64,000 nucleotides of DNA, taken from NCBI GenBank assembly GCA_964023205.1, contig OZ026835.1, positions 2,993,053 through 3,057,052 of the forward strand. Reading direction: 5' to 3'. Positions 36,040 through 47,768 of the stretch are shown piece after piece. Position 1 is the stretch's first letter. Each line of letters starts with the position of its first letter. The notes beneath the pieces are model-generated. The model made no database searches and was not told the DNA's origin. It worked only from the letters and a program-made list of their open reading frames with translations. The translations under genes and the position numbers were made by a program. Source of the DNA: Lutraria lutraria (taxonomy: Eukaryota > Mollusca > Bivalvia > Venerida > Mactridae).

Positions 36040-36530
36040 CTAGTACTCTGTTAATTTAGGACTTTGACGTGACTTTAGTTTTGATGGCCTCTGACGTAAA
36101 ATTAGGTACTTTTCTCTTCTTGAGCGGCTTTAAAATCCGACGGGCTCTTTCAACAGTTAGCCGTAAAGTTATCTTTTAAGATTTTAGCTTGTTTCATTGC
36201 ATTTATCAGACCTTCTTTCACATCATCACGATTACAGTACAGGCTTGTACATATGGGTTCATTGTATATTCAAATATATTTGGTGTCATCATCTCTGAAC
36301 TTAAACCCGATATTCAATGAGGTTTCCGAAAACACCACTTCAAACCGCCCTTGTAAGCATCGTTCTTTTTCTCTCATTTTCTTAATTGGAGAATGCTGCA
36401 ATGCCCGTCAATCTTTATGCCCCCTTTGCATTGATGGTTTGCTCTTAGGTGAGATCTACTTCAGTTCTTGCAAAGGTTTTGCTCGTTTTCTCATAGAAAA
36501 TTACCCTTTTCCAGCTTGTATCTAACTGTT
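36040..36530 (-). pseudogene. Unrecognised coding remnant
   Basis: On the minus strand a long protein-like stretch reads HSPIKKMREKERCLQGRFEV, then VFSETSLNIGFKFRDDDTKY and, after a stop, CTSLYCNRDDVKEGLINAMK. Composition and continuity suggest a former exon. I do not recognise the family. The 90-residue plus-strand frame over the same bases is likely its shadow. Confidence 0.3.
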
Positions 36531-36559
36531 TGTTGTGCATTTAACATATTCAGTTGGTA

Positions 36560-36985
36560 TTTCACCACCAATCTAGAGTAGTCCGGTCTTCCTGTCGCAA
36601 AGAACAAGGTGCTCATTTCACCAATTATGTGGATGAATAGATTAAGAGCTCTTAAATATGAATTGACGGGATAGTCACAACAATTGTTGTTCTTGCTGTA
36701 GTGGAAATAAACACCTCGTCTCTGAACTGGTTTGTGGCCACATCTTGCATTTCAATGTACTGTCCATTAAGGGACTCTTCACTTAGATCACGCCATAAGG
36801 AGAGTTTATATCCTCTGTTCCTTGTCGCAGAGTTACAGACTTTACCTGGACATCACTACCTTTAACTTGAACTGCCTTGGTTGACTCCTGAAACAGAACA
36901 TTTTCAGAAGTTGGCAGCCTTTTAGTGAAAGTTATTTTTTATAATTATGCCATGATCGAATTATAAGTAGTTTCGAAAGTAAATT
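36560..36985 (-). repeat. First copy of a ~430-bp segmental duplication
   Basis: Nearly identical to 38232-38660 in the same orientation. It includes an OB-fold-like exon (36652-36887; acceptor TTTCAG). Relative to the other copy it lacks one T in GAGTTTATATCC, which shifts the reading frame, and it has a few substitutions. Copy 2 therefore preserves the older frame. Confidence 0.75.
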
Positions 36986-37489
36986 AAATATATAATAGGA
37001 ATCAGGTCAATCAGTAAATGCATAGTTAAATGAACGCATTTATGTGAAATAGAATTATATTAACCACTTATTGATATTCCATGCTAAAAACTTGGAAAAT
37101 AATTTTAATTGTCTAAGATGTAAAGCTGGATCAGATCACCATCAATGTAATCTGACAAAAACACCATCTCCACAAGATGTCAAAAGTTTCGTTAAATGGT
37201 ATGCTTAACTGAGGCCTATAGTAAGTGGAAAATCAATGGCTTAATTTTGTGATCAACTAGTTTAATTAATTTACTACTATACCATGTTATATAAACTCAA
37301 TGCCCCAATGCAAAGGAGAAGGAGTATGCCAGTCCCTACTTTTGCTTTTCCAACTACTATATCTCAGTGCATTCATCTTACTGGTAAAGTGCGAATTGTA
37401 TATGAATGCAAAAATGACATAACAGATAATACTTAATTTAAAAGAATATTTATTGTACTTACAGCAATAATTTTATCCCTAAGGGAAAC

Positions 37490-37880
37490 CAGTGTTTTTG
37501 CAGGTTATGTCTTTGCTTTCACAATGCTTACCACCTCTGCTGGTGGTGGATCCGCAATGTCCTTGGCCTCTGCCTTGAAAATTGGTGAAACTTCAACTGG
37601 GAAAGCCAACATTACCCCTCATCTAATTTGTGACAACAGTGAATGATTCTGGAGTACTTTTTGAAATATAGTTAATGAGCATGACTGCTTTACCGACAGC
37701 CACCATTGTCATCTTTTTTACATCATACGTAACTATCTTCATTGCAGCTGTGTTATCAGCTGCTCCGATCACAACAGTCTCTTTTCTTTTTCCACTTTGA
37801 GTAGTGTACGTTGTCTTGGGACCAACCCCACACACAGTCAACCTAACAGGTTGGCTGTATTGCTTGCTGCCCCAATGTCA
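37490..37880 (-). pseudogene. OB-fold-like exon, second type
   Basis: The minus-strand frame reads YSQPVRLTVCGVGPKTTY, then KETVVIGAADNTAAMKIVTY and AVMLINYISKSTPESFTVV. After a stop it continues MLAFPVEVSPIFKAEAKDIA. The strand-rich pattern with VVIGAAD and INYISK resembles a single-strand DNA-binding OB fold of the RPA type. It lies between the two copies of the 430-bp duplication on the same strand, so all three blocks may belong to one former gene. Confidence 0.3.
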
Positions 37881-38342
37881 ACATTCTGTAAATTAGACGA
37901 TAAAACCATAAAAACATTACTTCCATTATTCAGTGATGGAATTGTAAGCCAATAAAACTGTTTTTCTTAAACAAACCAATGCCAATTTATCAGTCATTGA
38001 GCTTACTAGATGTCTTAATGAACTAAATGGAAACCAATATTATTTTAAGTAAACGGTTATGAGCTGCTTTGCAGTAGGCTCACACAAGAGAACATGGCCC
38101 CATTGTGTTAATTCTTAATGTGATATGTGTTTTCTACTAGTACCTAGATCTATACCTACATCATAATCCTTTCCAGGATCGAATCAGTCATAAATTGAAC
38201 TCAAAGTATCTATTTCATTGCGATCAATATCTTCTGATATTCAGTTGATATTTCACCACCAATCTGGAGTAGTTCGGTCTTCCTGTCGCAAAGAACAAAG
38301 TGCTCATGTCACCAATTGTGTGGATGAATAGATTAAGAGCTC

Positions 38343-38579
38343 TTAAATATGAATTGACGGGATAGTCACAACAATTGTTGTTCTTGCTGTAGTGGAAATA
38401 AACACCTCGTCTCTGAACTGGTTTGTGGCCACATCTTGCATTTCAATGTACTGTCCATTAAGGGACTCTTCACTTAGATCACGCCACAAGGAGAGTTTTA
38501 TATCCTCTGTGCCTTGTCGCAGAGTTACAGACTTTACCTGTATATCACTACCTTTAACTTGAACTGTCTTGGTTGACTC
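38343..38579 (-). CDS. OB-fold-like exon in second duplicate copy
   Basis: After acceptor CTGTTTCAG the 78-codon frame reads ESTKTVQVKGSDIQVKSVTL, then DIKLSLWRDLSEESLNGQYI, and stops with TAA at 38343. VTLRQG...IKLSLWRDL resembles the strand order of RPA-like OB folds, which bind single-stranded DNA. The enclosing duplicate spans 38232-38660. The exon is open here but broken in the copy at 36652-36887. Function is inferred from pattern only. Confidence 0.35.
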   Translation of the reverse strand, partial: ESTKTVQVKGSDIQVKSVTLRQGTEDIKLSLWRDLSEESLNGQYIEMQDVATNQFRDEVFISTTARTTIVVTIPSIHI

Positions 38580-38696
38580 CTGAAACAGAACATTTTCAGA
38601 AGTTGGCAGCCTTTTAGTGAAAGTTATTTTTTATAATTATGCCATGATCAATTATAAGTAGTTTGGCTGATTCTGTTCTGGCATTTGATAAGTAAG

Positions 38697-40450
38697 TCAC
38701 ATGTAGTCACTGGGGGGGGGGGGGGGGCAATGGTCCGTGATAGGGGTCTTGTTAATACTGTCTTTAGGGTTGTTCAACTTCCGGGTTGGCGATTTGGGCT
38801 GATTTTCTTTATTGTTCTCATTGTGGACAAGTTCCTTCAATACATGAGTTTGCCAAAACCACATTAATTTCTCTAACAATTCCTCCCAGAATATTTCATC
38901 AAACTGTACTCTTATTGTAACATTACCATGTGCAGTATAAACAAACAAGTCGCAGAATTTTCTTTCTAGGACTCCCATTTGTCCTTGAATCTGGAAGTAA
39001 TAGGAATTCGACTTATCAATAGCATAGTCATTTCCAACCTTCTGCAGATATGGCAAATGTTCAATACTAGGAACACATTCCTTGGTGGATTCTGGGCACT
39101 TAATTTCACACAATCCTTTTCCACAACACTCACAATCTATCTGAAGGTCTGCACTAGCGGCAATATACTGTGCACTTTCCAATATTGACAGACCAGAATC
39201 ACTTGCTTTAAACTTTTTATGTCTTTTCTTCATCAAGCTGGTGTACGTTTTCTTGGCGAATGGCTCCATGGACAGTCCATGTTTCATAGCGATCGTTTGT
39301 TTCACTTCTTTGTATCCAATGATGGTGTTCAGCAGTGCTGCTGGATCAGCCAATGGGTCATTTCGTAATGTATTCACACGACTGCTGACACGATGAAAAT
39401 TACTAGCAGTGATCCTCCCCTTTCTGTGTTGCCTCCAGTTCAGAGAAGAAGAGTGTGCACTTGTTTCCTTGCTAATAGACTGAAGCTCTTGTGTTGTCAT
39501 ATTCAAGGATTTAAGTAGTATTTCCTCTTTCTCATGTTGTGAAATAGCTTTTTTTCAATGTCTCAGAAACACTTATAAGTGGTGGTGGTAGATTTATTGA
39601 TTCAGAGTCAGACTGGTTAGATAGTCGTCTTTTCTCTTTCAAAAGCACAAACACTGAATTTGGCACTTCATCTTTCACAAGATCATACAGTCGGAGTCGC
39701 ATATCTTCCTGGTTTTTCACCTCATCAAACTGCCTTTGAAAGTGGCGTGAAATTGCTTTTTGCTAAACCTTAAGCTGTGCTGGAGTCTTTGCTCTGTAGA
39801 TAGTGAATCTTTTTCCATTGAACACTGTCAACTCTCACTGGCTTTATGGTTGTCTTGTTCTTAGGTACATTCCACTGACATGGCTTATCTGTACATGATT
39901 GTTTTGTCAGACCTGTCTTGATGGCCCTTTTAACTCGAAATAACACACCGGCAATATGGTTACAAGTACCAAGCATCCCAGCTGTACAGCTACAGTAACC
40001 CGCTAGAATCTCACCACCAACACTATTGTCACCTTTCTTCATAACCAGTACCCACACATTATAGTTCATGTTATTAACCGACTGTGATGGTGTGACTTTA
40101 GCCTTCAAAATGCACTTATCACTGTTGTTTCGAATGTCATGAATATACACCTCTTTCACCCATCCACAGTCAAAATACCTGTATGCTTTACCTTCCTTAT
40201 ATTAATTTAACACTCTGTTGACAATTTCACCCGGTGTGTTACAGTTTAAGTATGTTGCAATATCTGTTACATAAACTGATGGCCAATGTTCCATCCCAGT
40301 ATTCTCTCCTTTCCAGCCTGTAGTGAGTGAGAATGGGTCTGGAATTATGTCGGTACCAACTTTCAGTTTTGCCTTTTACTCATGCAGGAGACGTTGCTCA
40401 CTCTGTTCCGCCTTTTCATCAATCGGGATATTCTCCTCTCACGCACAAAA
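38697..40450 (-). pseudogene. SWIM-YqaJ nuclease gene, lightly broken
   Basis: Order on the minus strand: DIIPDPFSLTTGWKGENTGM, WPSVYVTDIATYL, YKEGKAYRYFDCGWVKEVYI, then the SWIM zinc finger GYCSCTAGMLGTCNHIAGVL (CxCx7CxH), a linker, and an intact 269-residue YqaJ domain (38697-39506). That domain has NWRQHRKGRITASNFHR, AMKHGLSMEPFAKKTY, ASADLQIDC, LCEIKCP and YYFQIQGQM. Active-site D, E and K are present. Damage seen: a TAA in the N-terminal part, a frame change and a TAG between SWIM and YqaJ, and a seven-A run at about 39551 where six A would restore frame. A G(17) tract sits just past the C-terminus (about 38711). Confidence 0.75.
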
Positions 40451-40562
40451 TGCTCTAAAATGTAATGAATATCAGTCATTGATTAAAAAAAATTTGTAAC
40501 ATTGAAAAGAAAGCATGCAAAAAGGACATGACAGCACAGTGCTAAGTAAAGTTTATAAACTG

Positions 40563-41600
40563 TTAACACTGTATGAGCACTACATTTCTTGTCAGTATTG
40601 CGACTTGAGTCACACGTCTGGTTGACTTCGATCTTTTTATTAGGTTTGCGGGGTCTTTCTTCATTTTATAGATCTCGCCAATTTTTGATGCAGTTATTCT
40701 GTTTTCTTTTCTTATTCTTAACCACAAGGGGTTCTGGCTTCGTAAGCGTGTTTGTATTTCAAATCGCACAGTTTCCTTCTGATTTAGTTTTAAATTTTCC
40801 AATTCTGTTGTTTAAGCAGAATTCAAAACAATTTGAAAACTATTCTCCATGAAAAAGGCAGATCCAGATATATAACTCCATCGTTATTGTTGATCACAAT
40901 GCCACACTCTAGTTTCTGTTGGTAGCTAAGAACACTTCCTTTTGCAACTTTTCCAAACTTACAGTCGACCATTTGGTCATCTTTCATTGATTCAAGTGCA
41001 GGTAGCATAAGAAGGTTCTTATCAACACCTTTAATAGCGTCAATGTGTTGATTCCATAAAACTTCAGTTCTAACTGGGTTATATGGAGTAGACATCACAG
41101 ACCTGGGAGCTTCTGTTCCTTGAATTGATCTTGAATATCCCCTAACGTCTATATCTTGAACCGCCTTTCCATGATTTTTTGGTCCTCTAGGAACATGGAA
41201 TGCTTGTGGCTGACTTGTTTTTGCAATGTCTTCTGGCAATGCTTTGTACCCAAGCTGTTTGTAGTAGGCTAGCTGATATAGGACTCCTACAGCATGACCA
41301 CAGAATCCAGACAGACCAACGGGACACGAACACAAGGCATATGACACTTCACTGGCCGAGTTAAATGAAACCTGACAGAGAAATAATTTTTCTAACACAT
41401 ATCTGGTGATAATGCATTTTCTCCGCTTTACAACATTAATGTTTTGTACATGTCATTATTATTAGTTAATAATTATTATAATTATTTCTATTATCAGTAT
41501 ATTATTTAACAAATATGACATGTTACCTTGACTTGATGAGGTGTCTCATTTTTCTCTGTGATCTGTAGCACCTTCCTGACACTTGACGTCCATCAGAAAT
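40563..41600 (-). pseudogene. Second SWIM-YqaJ gene, truncated
   Basis: An exon at about 41526-41590 (VRKVLQITEKNETPHQVK) ends at a GTAAC donor. The next, after acceptor CTCTGTCAG at 41369, reads SALCSC-type SWIM sequence (YALCSCPVGLSGFCGHAVGV) and then GYKALPEDIAKTSQPQAFHV. A stop follows, then the YqaJ start RSQNPLWLRIRKENRITASK to 40563. The rest of the nuclease is missing because the first gene begins about 110 bp further on. The two genes are tandem paralogues on one strand and were presumably duplicated. SWIM fingers bind DNA or protein; the nuclease here cannot be active. Confidence 0.7.
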
Positions 41601-42241
41601 AGTTGCCACTGAAAAAAAATCATAAATATGAATGTGTATTATTTAGCTGAAATAAGGTACCAGTGTTTGCTCTTATACTTAGGAATCATATGATTTCTAG
41701 TAGAACATGACCAATTAATCTCGACTTAAGCATCTATTCATTGATGGAATTTGCTGATAAGATTACATCAATTAACAGTATGTTAACTTGACAGAGGTGT
41801 TAAACTTCTATCAGAGCGGCTAGCAAATAGATAAGAAACGAATCGAATATTATGTAATCAAGCATAAACAAATGAATGAGAAATGTTGAAGATCTACCAT
41901 TAAGATTCTGTACATAGCCTTATATACTTGAACCCTTTATTGATTGATTTTGCACCTGATGATTTTTTATTACTTTTAATATATACTACTCAAAATTTGA
42001 TAGGGATCATGTTTTGTTATACATAGTACATATGCATGACAAGAATACGATATATTAACACTAAATATTATCAAATGGCACGGTTTCAGGTTTCAAATGA
42101 CATGCAATATCAGTATCACACTCATTCCGTTCAAGCGTAACGGACTCCTAAACATGATAGGGGTAAAAAACAGGCGTATATCAGGTTGTCACCAAATTTG
42201 GAAAGTCAACAGAAAACCTTGGAACTTTACTTAAACCAATG

Positions 42242-43273
42242 TCAATAGCGTGTGTGACGTCCACGAGCGTCAATAACAGCTTGACATCGCCTCCGCATGT
42301 TGCTGATAAGCGACCGGAGCTGTTGCTGAGGGAGTCTGGCCCATTCCTCCAGAAGCGCTGTTCTGAGCTGGGGAACCGTTGTTGGCTGGACCGGGCGAGC
42401 AGAAATCGCTTTCTGAAGCATGTCCCAGGCATGCTCGATCGGGTTCATGTCGGGGGAGCGAGCTGGCCAGTCCATTCTCACGATGGTAGCAGCTTCGAGA
42501 AATCGGTTTGTGACGTGCGCTCTGTGTGGACGCGCATTATCGTCCATGAGAATGAAATCAGGACCGATTGCACCTGCATACGGTCGAACATAAACGTCTA
42601 GGATCTCGTTACAATAAGGAACAGCCGTCAATGTACCGTTTTCAATGATGTGTAAGTCCGTTTTCCCGCGCATGCTGATTCCGGCCTATACCATGACTGA
42701 GCCCTTGCCATAACGGTCATGTTCAGCGACACAAACCTGTGCAAAACGCTCATTACGTGCTCTCCACACTCGAACACGTCGATCCGTAAAGTCAATGCAA
42801 AACTTTGACTCGTCTGTAAAAAGCACAGGGGTCCAGTCGTTTAACGTCCATCCAACGTGTTGACGTGTCCAGTTCAAACGCTCCTGGATGTGGTATCGGG
42901 TCAACGGGATGCGAATTGCCGGTCGTCGTGCCATCAATCCAGCACTGTGCAAACGATTTCTGATGGTTTGCGTTGAAACTCTTACATTCGTGGCATTCTG
43001 GAAGTCATTACGTAACGAAGTGGCGTTACGGAAGCGGTTGCGTCTGGCTAAAACAACAATATAAGGATCCTGAATGTCAGATGTTGCCTTTGCACGACCA
43101 CCACCATGTCGATGCTGAGCATTTCCATTCAATTGGTAACGATTCCACATTCTGCAAACAACACTTTGTGACACATTCAGGTGTTCTGCTACACTTCTCT
43201 GAGACAACTCTGTCTCAAGCATTCCAATGCCAACATGCATTTCATCAGGAGTTAAACGTCTTCTATACGGCAT
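42242..43273 (-). pseudogene. Tc1-like DD34E transposase with one amber stop
   Basis: Counting from MPYRRRLTPDE at 43273, the frame is 343 codons plus a TGA stop, full length for Tc1-like transposases. Residues 1-115 form two helix-turn-helix parts (VAEHLNVSQSVVCRMWNRY; GGGRAK linker). The catalytic triad is intact: D154 (FTDESKF), D245 (MDDNARPH) and E280 (SPDMNPIEHAW), giving DD34E. The only lesion seen is a TAG at codon 196 (42686-42688) within VMV*AGIS, where related transposases have a tryptophan (TGG). It cuts and pastes the element at TA sites. The upstream in-frame extension to 43351 is less likely, because the helix-turn-helix begins right after MPYRRR. Confidence 0.9.
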
Positions 43274-43515
43274 TTTGAACACAATTTGGTAGATAGTCTG
43301 GGTAAGAATCAAATACACGAAGCGAAAAACAAGAAATGACCACTTGTTCAAATGTTACATGTATGCCAAAACGCCTTATTTCGTGAGTATGCAGTTTTCA
43401 GTGCCGCCCGTGCAGGCGCTGGTAGCAATACAAACGTAATAATCGCACATTCTAGAGGCCTACGAAGGGATAAAAGTAATGCATTAAAAATAAATAAGCA
43501 TACCTATTTGGTTAA

Positions 43516-44083
43516 AGGGGCATGCCCAGGAACTGCTGTGTCTTGGGTTTTATACACCAAAAATGCGTTTATCACTTGTAAAAACAATTATTACCGAAAA
43601 GTCAAAGAAGAATGTGCTGTCAAAAATGGCCCTATAACGCACGCGTGGGTATTTATATGCCGGTTTAAATAAAAGGCTTACAAGCCTTTTATTGACGACA
43701 ACGATATTTCCGATACGTCTGAGAATTTAACCTAGCGTGCGCGCTGCCTTTCAAGCAGCAAAACAATGATATTTACCTATAATTGATCGGTAGATAGGCT
43801 TTATGTCGCAAACAATGAACATGACATGAGCAATACTTACCATTTCACAGTTTGTTGACATATTTTCCGCTTTTGACAGATCCCGAAAGGGTCGAGTTAT
43901 GAAAATGACGAATATTTTCTAAGGCGTAATCGGCAGGTTTGGTAAATCTTGAAATGTGTATTTTGAGTCAAATAGCGGGACATTTCGTAAATATTTTACA
44001 GGACTTTCATTAATTGATTTTGGCATTCAAATGATACCAATTTGATTTATATTCGAGACGCTTCAGTTCCAGGGCATGCCCCT
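43516..44083. mobile_element. 568-bp TTAA-flanked MITE, intact copy
   Basis: The ends are AGGGGCATGCCCAGGAACTG and its imperfect inverse CAGTTCCAGGGCATGCCCCT. TTAA is present on both sides (43512-43515 and 44084-44087). A second copy is at 54447-56627, also flanked by TTAA. TTAA duplication fits piggyBac or Kolobok-type transposition. No protein is encoded. It contains the near-palindromic TTTAAATAAAAGGCTTACAA region around 43662-43690. Confidence 0.85.
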
Positions 44084-44339
44084 TTAAGTCTTTATACATA
44101 ACTAAAAAAGTGATCCTTATCAAATTTTGAGTAGTATACTTTTCTACGAAAGAAAAAGTGATACTTGGAATTAAATCAAGATCCCTTTCACTGTAACATG
44201 AACCGCAAGCCATATTTCCACAGTTTGCTTAGTAAGCCCCGTTCTGGGAAATCTCTGAATATGCATGAGGCAATATTAAGAGGGGTCTATAGTCTAACAA
44301 CTTGGTGCATTTAAAGTGAAAAGACCTGTAACTGTTTCA

Positions 44340-44612
44340 AACCTTTAATCAGTATATAACAATTCCTCATATCATAATTCATACATAAATCAGTAAAAAC
44401 AATACATCATATCATAGTTCCTATATCAGTCATTACAAACAATATATTACACATGCTAGTTCCTACATCAGTCATTACAAATAATATATCACATAATACT
44501 AGTAGTTCTTACATCAGTCATTACAAACAATATATCACATGAAAGTTCCTACATGTATCAGTCATTACAAATAATATATCACATGATAGTTCCTACATCA
44601 GTCATTACAGCT
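44340..44612. repeat. Minisatellite, about 44-63 bp units
   Basis: Five to six imperfect units built on AGTTCCTACATCAGTCATTA and CAAACAATATATCACAT. Purely repetitive and AT-rich; no coding sense. Confidence 0.75.
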
Positions 44613-44614
44613 TC

Positions 44615-44753
44615 GTGCAAGGAACACGTTTCGTTGGAATTGGCCAACCGCTTAAGAAGGAAATATTGTTTAAAGCAATTCTTGACGCACGGACGACGGA
44701 CATCACGCGATCATAATAGCTCACCATGAGCTCTTTGTGCTCTGGTTAGCTAA
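44615..44753 (-). mobile_element. Truncated Helitron2-like 5-prime end
   Basis: On the minus strand TTTTTAGCTAACCAGAGCAC and the ATGGTGAGC dyad match the left terminus of the family at 26156 and 60824. Only the first 130 bp or so remain. It directly abuts the coding remnant at 44756, whose frame runs into it. Confidence 0.6.
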
Positions 44754-44755
44754 AA

Positions 44756-45870
44756 ATGGTTCGTTCAGGAGGTCCCGAATACTTTCTTGAGTTTGGTACT
44801 TTTACACGGTGATTCTGAAAAGCCAACACGCAGGCTGGATAGTATTTAACAATACCCTGACTGAAAGCATCAGTCCAAATTCCATTCAGTCTCCTGACGG
44901 ACCTTTGATATTTCCTTTTTAAATTTATTGTACTGGTCTTATTTTCATCCAGAAATCAAATTCAGGTTTCTGAGTGTCAGTTGGAAATATATCTTGTTTC
45001 TCATGTTCCTCGTAGAGAGTGTCAATGTATGCGTCAGGCCGGTCAAAATCATGGTCTTGCTCAGAAGACTGATTGGTTTTGACTTCTTTTCGTTCTTTTT
45101 TTCATACTTGACTTTGCTACCTCATCATTGGTTTGAGTGTCACTATTGTTATCTTTAGTTTTTGTGTCCTTTTCAAAATGCTTAGCTGTTTTTGACTTCT
45201 TTTTTTCTTTTTACCGGATTGCCATATCTCATCACTGGTTTGTGTTTCTTTCTTTTCCAACTTTTTTTTCCAGAACTCCTATAATGACATTCTGATTTTT
45301 CAAATAATTTATGTTTGTTTTGTTTGTTTCCTTATCTTTCGTTCATTGCATTTTACCTGATCTTCAGAATTGTTCATGTCACCTGGTATTACAATTGCAT
45401 CATGATTGTTTCCATTGTAGTCTTTTGAGTGTATTTCAAAATGTTTATTTGTTTTTTATTTCTTCTTCTTTCTTTTCTTTGACTTGATTTTACATTTTTG
45501 TTATTGGTTAGTGTTTCAGCCTCACCTGAAGGATTATTTGCATCTGGCGTGTAACTACTGTGGTATTTTTTTTTCATCCTAATTCACAGCAAATTAATGC
45601 TTTACAGCCTTTTTACGACGTTTCTGATCTTGTGTTTCTATTTCGGCCACATTTGAAGGTTCAATTGCGTCTGGCCTGTCACTAAGGTAGTATTTTTTAT
45701 CAACCTTGTTTATAGCAAATTGATGCTTTACAGCCTTTTTACGACGTTTCTGATATTGTGTTTCTATTTCAGCCTCACCTGAAGGTTCAGTTGTGTCTGG
45801 CCTGTCACTACTGTAGTATTTTGTATCATCATTGCAGCAAAGTGATGCTTTACAGTATTTTTACGATGTC
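44756..45870 (-). pseudogene. Lysine-rich coding repeats and C-terminal remnant
   Basis: The minus strand encodes units of about 42 residues containing KRRKKAVKHQFAINKVDKKY, SDRPDAIEPS and EAEIETQ, repeated two to three times between 45870 and 45390, then degenerating. Further on come DRPDAYIDTLYEEHEKQD and, near 44880-44760, WTDAFSQGIVKYYPACVLAF and KVPNSRKYSGPP. The repeat is visible as about 125-bp direct repeats in DNA (around 45595-45850). Stops and frame changes are frequent. The last segment looks like a domain seen, from memory, in multi-copy bivalve proteins; I cannot name it. Confidence 0.4.
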
Positions 45871-47768
45871 TTTACTTTTCAATCATCTCAGACAACACTT
45901 GATAACTGGTATGATTCGACATCTCGTTCTTTTTCCTTATCTCGCCCACAGTAGATTGTGCTGTGCATCATCACCACAGCACGCCAAAGAACTGAAAGAT
46001 ATATATATAAGAATACTGTTAAACTACATGTATCACATGATGTGATTGTAGGACCCTGGATTGCAGTATTTTGTAGGATGTAAGTTTTTTTTTCATGGGA
46101 GGGCAATTCAGAATGGAGAGCATTTTTTTAATAGAAAAAAAAACAGAAACAAATGCGAACCTTCATTGTCCAGCTGGACCTTCGAGTGAGACATTCGAAA
46201 GTTGCGTTATTATGACGGTGATGCAGCCATTAATTTCGAAATGAATGTCGATTATCTGGCTAGACATGAGGGCGATAAAGTCTTTTTTCGAATGTCGAGA
46301 TGATGGTCGATTATCTAGCCATTGAATTTCGATTGTCGATTGTTTTGCCACCTTCACACACGTGCCAAAATGAACTTTTAAGAAAGAAAAATGTTAACAT
46401 ATGACTACTTACATAATAATGATCATTCAAATGTCTTTGACTGGGTATAAAGCTGTTACTTCAAATGAATAAATATACAAATGTATATTATTGTCATATA
46501 AATTAAGGCTGAATAGAAAACTTTTCGAAACGTGTTGTAAAAATATTACATATGAAATCGATGTGTGATTCTGGCCCATGCACCCAACCATACTTTTGGC
46601 GCCAAAAAGAGCTATTGGGCTTAGTCATGGACAGATCGGCTGAAGGTGCCAATGCGATTAATCGGACATAATCGGATAATCGGTCAAGAAAACAGTTATT
46701 CCTCTAACTTCTTATTTAAGATTTTTTCTTTATGTCAAATAATCAAATATTTACAACAGTAAGTATGTGATTTCTTTATTAAATAATAACAGTTGTATTG
46801 CAAAACATCTATGTACATGACAAACAATATTACATAATTATTATCTTAAACACAGCAATATATTTCATCTATAGATGCAACTTTTAAATGTCATGTAATT
46901 AGGCATTCTTTCTTCCAACTGTATGGTTTGGTTTTTGTTTCATTCTGGTTCTTGATCATTTGTACAGCAGGATATGCTCCATGGACATGTGTAGAGTCAA
47001 CACAACCTGAGAATTCTAGATGTATTTGCTAGAAAAGATAAACAATATTCCATTCAGTGTGTTTCCAAAAAAGCTATAACAAATAAAAAATAAACAAATT
47101 AAGTGCAAGAGAAGAATTAATTTAATTTAAGATTCTTGAAAGTAAAAACAACACAATAGAATTGAGATAAATGATTTGATATGAATAATTATGTTCGAAA
47201 GAAACTGCATATCGGGTATAACGTTATTAGGATATTACAAAATTTAATTAATGTTGGTTGGTTTAGCATAACTAGGGATGCTTTGTAACATAGCATCCCT
47301 GAGATAACTAAATACTGAAACATTCTAAGATCATTTTCATAAGTAATTGCAAACCTCATTATCGTACCTTTGTTTAACCAAGTAAGTCTTTTGTCGGTGT
47401 CCCAAATTCAAATTTACGAATACATGGACTGTATGTAAAAAAGAGTCACTGTATGAACCCAGACACTCTTTATAGCGCCTTTGCACGGATATTATTGTAA
47501 ATGATTCAAAGCTCTTCGTCTGCATCCGACTTTGCAGCCATGCTGAATGCTGGTACCCCGTAACCAGCCGAGAATCTTAGCATAAATCCAGTAAGCAGGG
47601 TACAAAACGGGTTAGAGTAGTTTCCCTTGCAATTAACCCAAATATCAGTAAAAAGAGAAAAGTATACTAAAACACGAAACGACCGATTATCAATCGACTG
47701 GCCGAAGTGACGTCGGCGGTGTCGCTCTGAAATTTTACACCGACGATTGTTCGATTGTCAACGATTGG
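45871..47768. other. Region with one exon-like block
   Basis: Repeated GATTATC/GATAATC phrases (46170-46340, 46650-46690) and AT-rich sequence. Apart from 46891-47028, no coding signal recognised. Confidence 0.4.
46891..47028 (-). CDS. Terminal exon-like block, unknown
   Basis: After acceptor CTTTTCTAG the minus strand reads EFSGCVDSTHVHGAYPAVQM and KTKPYSWKKECLIT and stops at TGA (46891-46893). Composition is protein-like. I do not recognise it. Confidence 0.25.
   Translation of the reverse strand, partial: QIHLEFSGCVDSTHVHGAYPAVQMIKNQNETKTKPYSWKKECLIT

Larger units (their letters stand above)
41984..44136 (-). mobile_element. Tc1-like transposon with nested MITE
   Basis: The ends are inverted repeats beginning TACTACTCAAAATTTGATA, with one difference in the outer 26 bases. 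TA flanks both ends (41982-41983 and 44137-44138). Removing the MITE at 43516-44083 and one TTAA leaves about 1.58 kb, the normal size for Tc1-like elements. One transposase gene lies inside on the minus strand. The MITE inserted between the element's 5-prime end and the transposase start. Confidence 0.9.

Noticed and set aside
38711..38728. Run of about 17 G as a regulatory quadruplex
   Set aside because: A homopolymer past the end of a pseudogene, with no transcript context; more likely a slippage tract.
41984..44136. Two separate transposase genes
   Set aside because: The two frames are the same frame separated by one TAG, so this is one gene.
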